From Buddleja alternifolia (Eukaryota; Streptophyta; Magnoliopsida; Lamiales; Scrophulariaceae), in contig CM033405.1 of assembly GCA_019426215.1 (NCBI GenBank), forward strand, positions 31,960,199 to 32,024,198: 64,000 bases of DNA. Direction: 5' to 3'. The position numbers and the translations under genes were made by a program. The notes beneath the pieces are model-generated. The model saw only the letters and a list, made by a program, of their open reading frames with translations. It made no database searches and was not told where the DNA came from. Shown piece after piece: positions 1 through 12,639 of the stretch; the first letter of the stretch is position 1; every line of letters starts with the position of its first letter.

Positions 1-589
1 GCTACGAATTATGTACAAAGGGAAGAAAATGATAATTTTTTGACATGAGGATATGAAAATGACACAATAACTTCATATGAGGGACCACAAAAGGTAATAA
101 CCCAAAAATCAATTTGCATATCCTAACTGGTTTTTGTCAAATTACATAGTAAAATTCATAATTCGGTTTTATCAAAATTGAGAATTTAAAAATATTGTCA
201 AATTAGGGTTTACAAAAAGTTTGAGGAAATTTGGGTTAGATTACGGTTAGAATGATGTGAATTTGTGAAAATTTATTAAGGCACTTAGAGTTTTTGCTGA
301 AATGAAATTAAGTTTTTGTGAGTCTAATAAATTGGGTACCAAAATTGTTTTAGTGGTAAAGTTCAAGGACCAAAAGTTTAATTCTCCCGCCTTGTGACCG
401 TTTTTTATAGTTCCCCATAGTGTTGAAAGTGTAGTAGAGCATTATTATGTGTGATTCGACATTTTATTTATCATTCAACATTTGTGTCATTACCCTAAAT
501 TGATTTTTGTATAAAAGTTTCAGTACGCTTTCATCAAAGTATTTATTTTTCAGTCATCTCTTATTAACATTAATTAATAAAATTTAGGG
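1..589. other. AT-rich intergenic, no gene seen
   Basis: No open frame with coding character, RNA gene or recognisable transposon end was seen here. It is low-complexity A/T-rich DNA. Confidence 0.5.
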
Positions 590-1150
590 AAAATTAATCA
601 AAACCCCCTAAAATAATTTTTCATATTCAAAAAATTTATGAAAATATTTTTCAATCTCAAAAACCTGTTTTACCAACTTTTCATTCCAAAAACCCCAAAA
701 GTAAGGATTAACAACTTTTTAAAGTAAACCACCCCTTCATCTATTAAGTTAATAATTGATCAATTATTTTTTCTTATTGTATCATTTTGTTTTAATTCTT
801 TCAAATTGATGAATCATAAAATACATAATTTATTTTGTAATATTATATTTTTTAAATATTTGTATATAATTTATTTTTGATTTTAATATGGTAATTATCT
901 ATAAATATATGTTTTAAATCTTTTAAGATGATTAAAAATCTAAAAATATTAAATTAAAATCATTATTAGTATAAATTATCAATATAAATTTTTTAAATAA
1001 ATACATTTCATTGCACAACTACAATTGATTAATTATTAATCTAGAAGGCTAAGGGCAATTAAGTCCATAAATTTGTTAACCGGGTTTTTTGGAATGAAAG
1101 TTGATGGGGGTGGGTTTTTGGGATATAAAAATTTATTTCAAAAATTTCCA
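590..1150. mobile_element. Candidate MITE with imperfect terminal inverted repeats
   Basis: The left part (about 590-705) and the reverse complement of the right part (about 1040-1150) share the order CAAAAACCC, CAACTTTCATTCCAAAAA and an AATT-rich stretch. Between them is AT-rich filler. No clean target duplication was found, so the ends are approximate. Similar wording recurs at about 8700-8790, which suggests a repeat family. Confidence 0.4.
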
Positions 1151-1955
1151 ACTTCTTTTCGCTGAGGAGTCTTCTATCCTTTTGGCTATAAATACTAGAT
1201 CTTTTCTTTAAGAAGCTGAGGAGGGCGAAAACGAAAACAGATGTCTTAAGCATTTGTCGATATCTGGTAGCTCTAGAACAATAATCCAGTAGCCTAATAA
1301 ACATACATTTAATCATTAAAAAGCACGTAATCAAACCATCTGCAGCTCTGAAGTTGGAAATTAATTGGCACCATCTTTTTGGGCAATTTTTTACAACAGT
1401 TCCGAAAATCAGATCATAATTAACAACTCCTCAACCGAGTAAGCACCCACCTTTACTCACTCAGTGCAAATTCAATACACTTAAATTCGATTACTTCCAA
1501 CTAAAACTAAATCAAGCTGACAATACACAAATAAACATCAAAGGTCAAGTCCATAATGCATAAATAAAACTATGCTAAAAAGGATGATTCTATAAGCTGA
1601 ATTCAAACACATTATTTGCAATGCTAAAAAGGGCTGAGTTGGAAATTTTTACCAGATCAGAATTCAATCCCTGAATATGACCTTCTCCGCGATATCCAGC
1701 AAGGGCTGCAAGCAATCGGGGGAGAACTTCCTCGCAAACATGAACGAATAACTCGAACTCGAAGCGCTTGATATTAAACTAGGCCCGGTAACTGTAAATC
1801 TGATGACACTGATGGCGTTGTAGGCTCCTACATAGAACAGATTAGAAAAGAAGACTGAAGTTTTTGACATTAGAAAATAGAACAGATTTCCCAAGAAAAT
1901 AATTCCATAATTTGAATATGTATAATGAAAAGATAATTTAAGTGAACCATCAACA

Positions 1956-1992
<37 letters not shown>

Positions 1993-2040
1993 AAGAAAGA
2001 AGGAAGAAGAAGACTAGGTCAGCGCAAATGGAGAAAAATG
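1151..2040. other. Unassigned intergenic DNA with an (AG)n microsatellite at 1961-1990
   Basis: Short open frames exist on the minus strand (for example 1664-1894) but resemble no family I recognise and have no convincing splice context. A run of about 15 AG units at 1961-1990 is followed by a purine-rich tract. Confidence 0.4.
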
Positions 2041-2042
2041 AA

Positions 2043-2330
2043 GGCTATGTTTGGTTATGTTTTGGGATGATATTTTGGCGAGAATTATTGGTGAGAAATT
2101 TATGGGGACACGTGCGTGTTTGATGAGATTGTGTTTGTTGTTATTTTGGGAGTTGGTTTTTGGGTGTGTTTTTTGATGAGATAATGTTTGGTTTTGTTTC
2201 CAGAGGGAACAAAAGTTACTGTAGCAGTCAAATCATGAAATTTTTGTTTGATAGAGAGGAGAGAGAAGAGAGAGAGCACATAGAGAGGAGTGTAGAGACA
2301 AAATAGGTGTAAAAAGATGGAAAATAATTA
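2043..2330 (+). mobile_element. MITE of the GGCTATGTTTGG family, partial
   Basis: It starts with GGCTATGTTTGGTTATGTTT. It shares an internal block (ACAAAAGTTAC, then a GTAGCAGTCAAATCAT-like stretch) with the minus strand of the element at 28631-29029. Its first 90 bases match the minus strand of 10640-10795. It is therefore one of at least three family members in this window. The right end is not clear. Confidence 0.5.
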
Positions 2331-2699
2331 TTATATTTTTTTTTGGCAAAAAAAGTAGTGTATTTTTTACCAATTAATCAATACTTAACTTAAAAGTAGA
2401 TATACCTCCATAAATTCTTCGATGAATTCTGAAACATTACAGGCAAGCGAATGCCGATACAAGCCTTGAAGGCAAATGTCATCGAGTCTACACTAAATTA
2501 CATTACAGCTACTACTAATTTACGCTACGATCTACTCCTACATTACGCTAGAAACTACTCCTAAGGCTAGAGCTAATTCTAAGAGAATTGAAAATATAGA
2601 AGTCTGATGATCTTGTGATGATTTCTTTCTCTTCTCCGCGGCTCGTATATATATGGGTCTTTGAGGAACCTACGTTCCTTTTCTTCGGGAACCGCCTTC
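2331..2699. other. Intergenic, nothing recognised
   Basis: Moderately AT-rich unique sequence up to the CCTTC target site of the next element. No gene or repeat was identified. Confidence 0.4.
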
Positions 2700-4039
2700 T
2701 GTTAGGTTTCATATTTTACATATTTTCATTATGATTTACCTCACATTTATCTTTATTGTATGCCTTGTTGTTAGTCTTTTTCTTTAGTTTTAGCCTAATT
2801 TACGTATTTTGATTTCTAAGTCGTTTCAATGCTTTTGTAGGCATAAAAGCGATGATTGTTTTGATGAGTTAAAGGAGTATTTTTACGTGAATAACGAAAG
2901 CTAACCAAGAGGAAGTGGAGAAATGCATTAGAAAGGCCAAACGAGAATGTTTCGTTGAAGAAAAATGAAGAGAAAAATTTCTGCACAGGCAACTGCACAA
3001 CTGTGCAGATATTCTGCACAGCTGTGCAGCTGCAGATTTTTATATTTTTGTGGGCCGATTTTATGACTTGGATGGGCATAATTTATGTATCTAAGACTCC
3101 TTTTTAGTAAAAAGAAAGTGGCAAAAACATTTTATAGGCTAGAGTGAGGTGGGAGAATAATTCATTCTTGAAAAAAAGTAGATCTTGAAGACTTTTAGAG
3201 AGAGAAAATAGATCTTAGAGAGTTCTTGGAGAAGAGTTCTTGGAGAGAAAAGTTTCATCTTCTCAAGTTGTATTCTTCCAATCCTCCATTGTTGAACATG
3301 AGTAATTTTATGTTTATGTAATTTATTTCTTGTTTTTCTTTAATTATGCATAGCTAAATTATTTTCTAGGGTTTAAGATGTAGTCTTGTGTATTGATTTG
3401 GATTATTGATGATTTATGAATGTGATTTCTTGTTTGGTTTATCTATTAATGAGTGTTTAATGCTTGTAATTGCTTGATCACCAATTGCATGATTTAAGAT
3501 GAATTAAGAAGTACCGGGAGGTGAATTAGTTTATCGGTTCAGATTTAATAGACATGTGTAAATTGCTTAATAGGGATATTGGTAATTTTGCATGAGACTA
3601 GTTAAACAATATTCATAGAACTTAATGGATTCATCTAAATTAGTTTTTGATCATGGGAGTGACGTTAATTAATTTAGGTGGATACTCATGAAGATCTCGA
3701 GAGAGTATTCATGTATTTAAGGAAATTGAGTCTTTAATTTAAACAAGAATGATAATCCATTGAAAGTCAATAATCCATAGAAATATCTTGATGAAATCTT
3801 AATCCCTAGGCCTTTCGTTAATTGATTGTTCGTTTTAATTATATTTGTGTTAATTATTTATAATTAATTCTGTTTTTATAAATTTATGCTTTTAATTAGT
3901 TAAAATCTCAAATCTTTGATAATCGATAGTCTAAATAATAAGATAAACTTTGTTTGGTACTTGATAACCTTCCCTGTGGAGACGATCTTACTTTCACTAT
4001 ATTATTTGTTCGATTCCGTGTTGTTACGGACGGTTAACA
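2700..4039 (+). mobile_element. Solo LTR (1340 bp) with 5-bp target duplication CCTTC
   Basis: The segment begins TGTTAGG and ends GGTTAACA, so it has TG...CA ends. It is flanked directly by CCTTC at 2695-2699 and again at 4040-4044, the 5-bp duplication expected of LTR retrotransposons. No internal gag or pol is attached, so it is a solo LTR left by LTR-LTR recombination. It contains two neighbouring 16-bp near-palindromes, at 2993-3008 (CTGCACAACTGTGCAG) and 3014-3029 (CTGCACAGCTGTGCAG, perfect). Superfamily is uncertain. A Ty3-like origin is possible from its length. Confidence 0.75.
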
Positions 4040-4044
4040 CCTTC

Positions 4045-4575
4045 AACCGTTTTCAACTGCTCTTTCAAATATTTTCAAGTTAGCGCGTTTTTGCAAATTA
4101 TTGGCTATTTGGATTTCATTTTATTTTTTCAGATTTGATTCTTGGGTATTATTAACTCAGCCCCTTCTTTTCGAATTTCTATGCTTTGGGGGTCTGTGTA
4201 CCTTTATCAAAAATTTCATCTTCATTTGCTTTTTCTTTCACGGAGAAATGTTGACTTAAAATACACAAAATTCACACATTTATCTTTAGACAACAAAAGT
4301 CCAACAATTAGTAATTAATTCCTTTGAAAAGCGTGTGTGGTCTCCATGGAAAACATCAAAGCAAATATTAATTCAATTACCTTGCTCGAGCAGGGTAATT
4401 CCCACTGAAATGCTCGAGTTGATTGCTCGAGCTGGAGCGCTCGAGCACTTGACTCGAGCTGCCATTTTTTGTGGACCCAATTTCCTTCTTTTCGAATTTC
4501 TACAGTTTGGGCTATTTGGGCTCTGTATTTCGAAAACCCAAATTATTTTATAGTGTAAACAATGTCTATGGATAA
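4045..4575. other. Intergenic with a cluster of five CTCGAG sites
   Basis: Between about 4385 and 4458 the hexamer CTCGAG occurs five times, four of them inside GCTCGAG. No protein family is recognisable in the 72-codon open frame crossing it (4335-4553), which is probably fortuitous. Confidence 0.5.
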
Positions 4576-4690
4576 CGAATTCTCTATCACTTAGTTGTTA
4601 TTCCATAGCCACGTCTAAGCGGGTCGAATTCTCTATAACTTAGCTCCTATTCCATAGCCACGTCTAGGCAGTTCGAATTCTCTATTGCAA
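4576..4690. repeat. 49-bp tandem repeat, about 2.3 copies
   Basis: Copies start with CGAATTCTCTAT at 4576, 4625 and 4674 (the last partial), so the period is 49 bp. The shared core includes TTCCATAGCCACGTCTA. No function is suggested. Confidence 0.8.
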
Positions 4691-5320
4691 AATATTGTTC
4701 TATCTTTGTATATATGCAAAATAATTATGCCCTAGTCTATCCACCACCTTAATTACATATACACGACAAATTGTATACAATATTTTCTAGGATTAATTAT
4801 ATTCACTCTATCGTGTAAGATGTGTTATGAAATATGATGTTTCAATATGCAATAGAGAATCTCAAGTGCGTCTAAGCATACATAATTGAGATCTTTTATT
4901 TTAAAATGATATTTCGTTTCGTATTTCATGATACATTTACATAACAACTAACAAGTATATATAATTGATGTCAAATTTATATTTAAGGAAGTATCATGTA
5001 CACTTGTAATGTATATACAAAGCATCCTTGCAATTAACAATCCGAATTACTAAACAGGACTGCAAGACAGGCCACTAATTAATGATTAAGTTTGGAATAA
5101 CCATTTATGCACCATTTTACTAATCAGGAAAATGCACGCACGTAATGTTTATTTTTGTAAAAATTGCAATATCTCGTGAAAAATATTTGTAGATATGTGA
5201 AAGATACACATTTAAATATAATTTGTATTATTTTTTATTTCCTTGACGTAGAATATCATGTTACTCTTTTTACTCAACAAGTGTGACTGTGTGAGTCATT
5301 GTGTGTGTATATATATATAT

Positions 5321-5512
5321 TTTAAATCTAGATGAAGGGGGATATATTGATCCGACAAACCTGCGTGAATAGTTTTTTAATCAAGGGCCACACAGACCCT
5401 ATAAGATTCCAAATAAGGAGAGAAAAGTCACAATTTATGACAGTCTGAAATTGAACCCAAGACTTTCCATATGAAAGTGGAAGTTGACACAACTAAATTA
5501 ACTGGCCTTGGA
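5321..5512 (-). mobile_element. tRNA-derived SINE, inserted in copy 1 of the duplication
   Basis: The reverse complement starts TCCAAGGCCAG. It contains the stretch around GGGTTCAATTTCAGACTGTC that matches the box B region of the SINE at 20371-20570, and then CATAAATTGTG. It ends in an A-rich tail. The GT/AT-rich string ATTGTGTGTATATATA stands on both sides, as a target duplication would. The homologous site in the second copy lacks it. Confidence 0.7.
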
Positions 5513-5568
5513 TATTGTGTGTATATATAAATATAAATACATAATTGTTTGATGTTAATTTATACCTT

Positions 5569-6400
5569 GTTGGAATATATACAAGCCCAAGCTTGTCAAT
5601 TGTTGAAGGCCCAAGTTTATTGGCCCATTGTTTTCAATATGTTGTGGTAAGCCCAGTTGTGAACTGTGTTGTGAAATTTTTAAAATGTTTGCATGTTATA
5701 AAATATAATTTCTTTAGATTATCATGTAAAATAATTTGCATAAAAAATATAATTGAAAAACATCTAAAGTAAAAACGGTTAGCCTGTAGGAGTCACGCCA
5801 CTTGCCACTGTCCTAAGATCGTGATGGCCTCACCTCGTGCAGGTACTATCGGCTCACCACCACTCCAAGATAAAACTCAAGAAAGCCAGGCTGATATTTT
5901 CTTTGTGAGCACGTTAACAAGAAAACTTTGTGAACAAAACCTTATGCTAGTTGCCCAAAATATAGAGAAAATATAGAAGATGTATGAATGTTCTATGCTT
6001 GTTGTTATGTATTCTAACTAGACCTCTAGGACCTATATATAGTGCTAGGATGATGTTGAAACCTACAAATTAAAAGCACAAAATAAATATAATATGGGAG
6101 GTTATGGTCTAAATTGTTAATGCAAATAATGCTAAAATTAAATTTGATTTTTGAAGTTTTGAAACTTCCAATTTCCAACAAATTGTGATGCTCGATGCAC
6201 GTCCCAGACCCGTGTTTAAGCTGGAGCCCCGTTGCTTCATAGTTTGGGGCTGTTTTGCGATTTAGTCTATTTCCAGGGGCTAGAGTGCAATTTCATGATG
6301 GTTGGTTAAGTATAAAAGCCATATCCCACTTTTTTCTCACATAAGATCTTCTATTGCAAAATGATGTTGTATCTTGTGTTGTATATCCCACGTTTTTCCC
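5569..6400. other. LTR-like or other insertion specific to copy 1, unresolved
   Basis: This stretch has no counterpart at the matching place of the second segmental copy. A GC-richer block (about 5775-5880, with GTAGGAGTCACGCCAC and TCGGCTCACC) followed by a TATATATAG motif resembles the end of an LTR on the minus strand. No partner LTR, polyprotein or target duplication was seen, so the identity is open. Confidence 0.3.
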
Positions 6401-7325
6401 ACACAAGATCTCTGAATTTTCAAGTCTAATTCTAGTAAGAAAAGAGTTATTTGTTTTTTTTTTACGCGCTAATTTCCTACAAGTTTATTTGATCTTCTAA
6501 GTATCTTAAGCTTGGAAGCCTCAATACTTCTTTAATGGTTTATTGTGCTTCCCCATCTCCACATTAGACATGCATGTACTTGTGTATCTATATACTCTCT
6601 ATTGTATTTTATAAATTTAATTGGTATATTGCACTCTGTGATTAGGTTCATCAAACACTTCCCAAATTGAAAAAAATAATATATTGCATCCTCCATTTAA
6701 TATTTGTTTGGCACCAGGGATAAAATCAAGATCTTTGATCTGAGGGAACGAATACAAAAGAGAGAAAGGGATAAGATTTAATATTTTTGAACTTTGCGGG
6801 GCAAAATTTTGAAAATCAAAACTTTGTTGAAAATCTTTTTTTCTCCAAAGTTGAGGGATGCCACCCCGGCTCCATCCTTGTTTGGCACAATGCATCCTTA
6901 GTCAATTCCCCAATATAATTTGTCTAGAAAATTGATTTTGCCAATTTTTAAAGGGTCAAATCGTCAAACAATATTAATTATTTGCATCTTTGAGTGATAA
7001 AATTGAGGGACAAAATGGAGGGAAGGGTTTTATGATCTTAAAATGAAGGTACAAAAAGTACCTGTCAATTTTATTTTACCCCTTAAAAAGAGCAAAATAC
7101 CAAACTTGAACTAAAGGTGTAAAATGCCAAACGAATCTAAATGAAAGGTGCAAAATGTCAATTTTCCTTGTTCACAATAATAAAATCTCTCTACTTTTCG
7201 ATTAAAAATGCTACCTAAAGCTTTAAAACTGCCGTAATTTCGACTCATTGTTATAAGCTCTCCAAACAAACTCAGAAGTATAGGCAATGTTAAACGGATA
7301 CGTTTTGTTTCGTAATTCTAGCCTA

Positions 7326-9753
7326 GAACACATTGGGGGGTGTGGATCATGCAAATAAACGATACTGGATGGACCGCGAAATTGGGCTGTCAATTTTTGG
7401 TGGAAGCGAGAAATTTTTGGTGCCTGTTAATTTAATGGAGAAGATGGAAAATTAAAGGAAAAGTACAAAGAAAAAGAGAAAAAAATTAAATAAAGCGAAG
7501 AAATATATTAGAAGGTTTGGGCTGAACTTTAGTGAAACAAACTTGAATTTGTTTGAGAGCCAGAAAATCGACCTTATAGAAGTAATTAGAGTCTTCAATG
7601 AGTTTGATAATGAACTATGTACGTAATTCAAGTTCTCGGTACTAGGGAATTAAGGTCGTTTTTCAGTCTCGTTCTAAGGTTGATTTTTTTGTCGATTTGA
7701 TCTTAGCTTGGTCTTATGAAGTTCTATGTCTATTTCTGCTAGTGGGGTGGTTCATTTTGGATTTTGATAGAGACCAAGCATGAACCCTTGGCTTGAGAAA
7801 TATGTAAACCTTCTGTAAAAGTGTCCATGAATATGATAATACTCATTAGGTGTGATATACATACATTGGTTCTAATTTATGTTGTTATACACTAAGGCTG
7901 AAGTGGTAATAAATCAATAGTATGTATACCATTGTATATTTATCTATCTATCTATCTAACCCCTATATAAATGTGTGAATAACTTAATTGTTTGTTCCAT
8001 TGTGAAAAGACGTTCTTACCCACTCTTACTATTGATAATAAATAATTAATAATTAATTAAATATATTAAGTAAAAGAATCCATTGAATAGTAGAAAACTA
8101 TTTAGTAATAGGAGTCCAATTACATCATCTTCATCATCATTATTATTATTATCATCATCATCATCATTAAGAGGAAAAAGTTTTAAGTTTCGGTTGACAT
8201 ATCTATAAGTTTCGGCAGACATAAAGTAATTATTACCTGAAAAACGATAGCCAGAGATTATTAATTATTCAATGAATTTGATAATTGGCTAATTGTTTCT
8301 ATTTGTTAGTATAAAAAGATTAAGCAGGTTTCAGACTTTTACTATTTATAATATTATTTTGTTATTATTCTCATATCATTTATTTGGCCGAGTAATTTTT
8401 AAGAAATAAATTTATTTTTAAAAATGAAAGTTTATTTTGGCATGTCCTCCTCCAAAAGAAAAAAATTAGACAACATACGCACCTCACGTTTGCCAGTAAA
8501 ATATGACATTTGAGGTGTACATGCTCCTTAATTCGACCAAAATTCACAAAAAAAATGGTTAAAAGGACCAAACTGAATACAAATTAAACTTTAGGTATGG
8601 TCGTGTAACATTTGTTATCAATTAATATACTTTTAAGATATATAAAGAATATATATTCTAAATACAAATTTTACATAATAAAGCAATTGATTAATTCCTA
8701 TTCTAAAAGGGCAAGGGGTAATTGAGTCAAAAAAATTATTAACCTTTAATTTTTGAATTTTTTTTAATGAAAAGTTGATGGAAAGGAATCCTACATATCT
8801 AGAAATTTATATGTGTTTGAAGTTATTCAAAAAGATAATAAATTAATATAAAAATATATTTTTGAAAATGAAGTCATCTAGGAGATTTTAGTGGAAAGAT
8901 AATGTATTTTATGTTTGATTCGAAAATATTCATATATGTGAATAATCTTATGTAATATGATGTTTACAGTTACTTTTGTTTTTATAATTGTTTGTAAAGT
9001 CTTTATAGACAGTGTGCTTCAAAATTTAATTATGCATATTTTACATGAAGAACAAAAAAAATTTGAGCTAAAAACTAACCGTGGATTTAACAGTCAATTG
9101 ATGAAAGAGTCCCCTTACCCAGAATTCAAACCTCAGGTAAGGTTCTTTCCAAAAAGTGAAACCTTGTGGGAAGTGGATGAAAATAACTGAAGATATAATT
9201 TGTATGAGAATATGATGTATTTTTGTATCTAATGTTATAAAGATTCATATATATATGTGTATTCTTATGTCATTTGATGTTTACAATTATTTATTTATCA
9301 AAAAACAAAATAGATGTTTACAGTTATTTAGTCTTTATAATATCATAATCAAGAATAATTGTACAATGCGTATAAAAATATAAAATTTGATATTGTATTT
9401 TATAGATTATTAAAAAGGGTGATAGGACGAAAAAAATGACTAATTTTGTAGTTTACGAAGGGGGAAAAGAAATATTAGAAAAAAAGTAGGAAAGATATAT
9501 CGAATGATGATCAAATACATGAACATGATAAAAAATAATACTAATGTTATTTTCAGAAGTTTATTTTACATTAAATCGATCAAGTTAAGAATGTATCATG
9601 AAAATAATGGATAGTTAAGAATTTAAAAAGTAAGTTATCAAATCGATAAAAATTATTATAATCTATTCTATTAAACAACTATTGGCAAACTAATAATTAG
9701 ATATTTTGTAATAAATGAAATATACCGAAAACTCTTGACATATATAACCATAA
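7326..9753. other. AT-rich intergenic with an ATC/ATT microsatellite
   Basis: About 2.4 kb without a recognisable gene. A trinucleotide microsatellite (ATC and ATT units) lies at 8126-8168. Around 8700-8790 there is a stretch like the right arm of the 590-1150 repeat. Confidence 0.45.
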
Positions 9754-10570
9754 GAGCATCCCCATTGGGGGGTACTTGAGGGGATCATGGGGTGATGTGG
9801 CATCCCATGATCCCCTCTCTTCCAATGGGAAAGCTTAGGTGGAGGCAAAATTGAAGTACCCGGTTCCTCTGCAAGAACCGGGTACTTCACCCCCTTTTTC
9901 TTTTCTTTTTTTGTTTTATTTTTGTTTTTTCTTTTATTTTGCCTTTTTGTCTTCTTTTGTTGTTAAGTCCACTTTTCTTCCAACGGCTTTCTTACAACGG
10001 CTACAAAATTCTAGCCGTTGTAATTATTATTTTTTAATTATTTTTTTAAATTTATCTATAAATATTACCCATTTTCCCAATAATTAATCACAACAATCTC
10101 CCATCTTCTTTCCAATTTATTAAATCCAACAAGAGATCGAGAAGTTTGAGCAATGGCAGAAGGATACTTCATGGAGAGATGATTACGACATTATAATGAA
10201 AGATACAACAGGCATGAATGAATTCCAACTCAAATTTCATCTTCTTACTGTTGAGAGGATTAAACAAAAACATGGCTTGTAATTCAAATTCGTTTTATTT
10301 TACTTGTTGCAATTAATTTAATTTAATTTTAATTCAATTAATTTTTTATTTAGTTATATAATTAATTATTTATAAATTATTATTAATTGAGTATTTTGAA
10401 AGAGGTTCTTCCAATGGGAAGAGAGGTTCTTGGAAGAGGTTCTATGCTGAAGTGGCAAGTGCAGATAGGTTTTTCGAATGGGAAGTAGGGGTGCTTGGAA
10501 TGGGAGATTCTTGGAATGCTGAGGTGACACTCCAAGAACCTCATTTGAGGTACATCCAATGAGGATGCTC
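9754..10570 (+). mobile_element. PIF/Harbinger-type MITE, 817 bp, TSD TAA
   Basis: The left end GAGCATCCCCATTGG is matched by the right end CCAATGAGGATGCTC, with TAA on both sides (9751-9753 and 10571-10573). The GAGCATCC...CCAATGG-like inverted repeat with a 3-bp TWA duplication is characteristic of plant Harbinger/Tourist elements. GTTCTT and CCAATGGGAA motifs are repeated near both ends. Inside, about 10151-10281 on the plus strand reads as an open frame of about 40 codons ending TGA/TAA (W-Q-K-D-T-S-W-R-D-D-Y start), possibly a relic of a transposon or host coding sequence. No transposase was found. Confidence 0.8.
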
Positions 10571-10639
10571 TAAGTTTCATAATTTTTTATTTTAATGTAG
10601 TTTGTCATCGAGAAACCACATGCGAAGCACCTAATACTT

Positions 10640-10795
10640 TCTAGTATAAATAACTATCTTATCAAAAAAGCTACCCAAAAATTATCCTCCAAAATAAAAC
10701 TAAAAACAATTTCATCAATATGTACGTATCCCAATAAATATCTCAACCAATAATCTCACCAAAAAATAACACCAAAACATAACCAAACGTAGCCA
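10640..10795 (-). mobile_element. MITE fragment of the GGCTATGTTTGG family
   Basis: The reverse complement begins GGCTACGTTTGGTTATGTTT and follows the first 90 bases of the element at 2043 closely. The other end is not clear, so the copy is probably partial. Confidence 0.55.
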
Positions 10796-10799
10796 TAGG

Positions 10800-11650
10800 T
10801 TCTTTATGTTTATATTTTTTGGGAACATTTTCATTTTTTAGATCCAAGTTAAATTCTACTTAAAATACTCAATTTTCAAATCTTACTAAACATTCTCATA
10901 TATAACCACTCATCATTTCATCTTTTCAATCAATTCACTCTCCTTCTCATCAATTACACTATCTCACTATTCAACACATTCTCTTTCTTACTTAATCGAA
11001 TTTTATATAATAAAAATTCATATTCATTAATATTTTCAAACGTTTAAATAATTATTATTAAATAATATATCCACATCAAATTTCAATAAAAATTAACTTT
11101 ATATGGCATCTGCACTACTCCCAACAATTGTCTAAAAATACATCCAAACAAATTTAAAAAGTCAATATTCTCGCACAAATATCTAGATTACACATTCTCC
11201 CAACAAAAAAAACTCGAATTCACCAGAAATTCATCTTTGAAAACACAACCATACAGAGCCATAACAAATGACATGCCAAATTAAAATATCTTCTTAAAGT
11301 TGGGGCCTGTCACCATCTCTGTCTCGATTTATTTAATGTCACCCACTTTGGTGATATGCGATTGTGTTTATGAACCATTAAATCTCTATATAATAATGTC
11401 ATAAAGTGGAATGATCTCTCATTTCATTTGTACATTAAATGCCCTTACGAATTTTCATAACTCTTAATCGTATCGATGTGTTTAATGACCACATGTATTA
11501 GATATTAATGCCATTTCCATTGTATAATTTGCACCATAACGTACGACGGTATCATCAATTACACCCTTAATGAATATTGAAATTCAAAATTACACTTAAT
11601 AAAACTTAGAAAAAATTTATAATAATATCAATAAGAAATTGAAAAAACTT
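10800..11650. other. AT-rich intergenic, nothing recognised
   Basis: No gene, RNA gene or defined transposon end was identified. A motif similar to the GGCTCTGTATGGTTGTG MITE end occurs on the minus strand near 11245-11265. Confidence 0.4.
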
Positions 11651-11659
11651 TATAATTGA

Positions 11660-12110
11660 TGATGTATAAAAAACGAAGGACTAGATCCAAGGACTTACAA
11701 TGTAAAAAAGGTAGGATCCGAGAACGAACGGTCGTCAGATGTTGGATCCGAGGATAACCAGCGATTTGTGTCAACCTGCAAAACTGAACCCCGGGGTCGT
11801 CCCCAAGGGTAGGCCCTCCGATGCTTAAGTTAGAATTTGAGAGATGGCGGATTTGAAAATGAAAGATTGGAAAAAAAAAAGGAATCCCTTACCTGGAGCT
11901 GAGGTCTCCTGTTTATACCACGTTAGACCTTCGATTTACCTTAGATACGGAAAAGGACTCCTGAGGAGGTTGAGATCCTTAGTCACGTCTTAGTCAAACC
12001 AAGAGACCTTGGTCAAATTAAAAGACCTTAGCCTTTAGCCCCTTGACTTAATTGTAATTGATACACACTTGTCAAATTTTGATGACGCCACGTATCAATT
12101 GATAACATTA
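11660..12110. repeat. Probable LTR relic
   Basis: This GC-richer island has the phrases AACCCCGGGGTCGTCCCC, GGATCCGAGAA and GGATCCGAGGA, and TTTATACCACG. In style it resembles the R-U5 end of plant LTR retrotransposons in minus orientation. No internal domain or second LTR was seen. This is resemblance only. Confidence 0.35.
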
Positions 12111-12639
12111 CAAAATTACTCTTCATCAATAATGATAAGAAAGTTCAACTTCAATGAATGATAATCAATTAGTAGAATTGAAGAAAAGTTTGAAAAAACC
12201 AATGATAAAAGCACCCCACTTTGATTTATTTTTTTAAAGCAAATTGACAAAATTGCCCACTATTAAATAAGAGAGAATAATTTTATACTAACTTGTAATA
12301 AATACATTATATACATCAAAATAAGATTCTTTCCTCCATAATATTATCGTTTGTTTTTTAGAATGTTAGTTTGTGTTTTATGTTTTGTTTCCTCATTTAA
12401 TGTATTATTCTATATTAATAATGTATGAAATAGTAATGTATGTTTATTTGCTTGTTCCGGCACACATTGTCTAATTAAGTTTATTGACCAATCTTCTTAT
12501 ATACGCATTTTAGATATATCAAAACGTTCAAATATGTTCTTATATATGGAATTTTTTATATATAAATAGAAAATTGATATGTTAATTTAGCTTGAAAATT
12601 ATGTCACACTCTTTTACCCATTCTTCATTATTATTGAGT

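Larger units (their letters stand above)
4700..7325 (+). repeat. Segmental duplication, copy 1 (partner near 23.8-27.9 kb)
   Basis: Blocks here recur in the same order and orientation about 19 kb downstream. One runs from TTATATTCACT near 4800 through TTTCCTTGAC near 5240. Another covers 6405-6960 (GGAAGCCTCAA, TGGTTTATTGTGCTTCC, TTGGTATATTGCACTCT). A third covers 7085-7290 (AAAATGCTACCTAAAG, CTCCAAACAAACTCA). Between the blocks each copy has its own insertions. No gene is visible in this copy. Block ends were judged by eye. Confidence 0.75.

Noticed and set aside
1059..1894. Minus-strand frames of 76-91 codons
   Set aside because: No recognisable domain, no good splice sites and partial overlap with a MITE arm.
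4335..4553. 72-codon frame over the CTCGAG cluster
   Set aside because: No family match or splice context. The repeated hexamer explains its composition.
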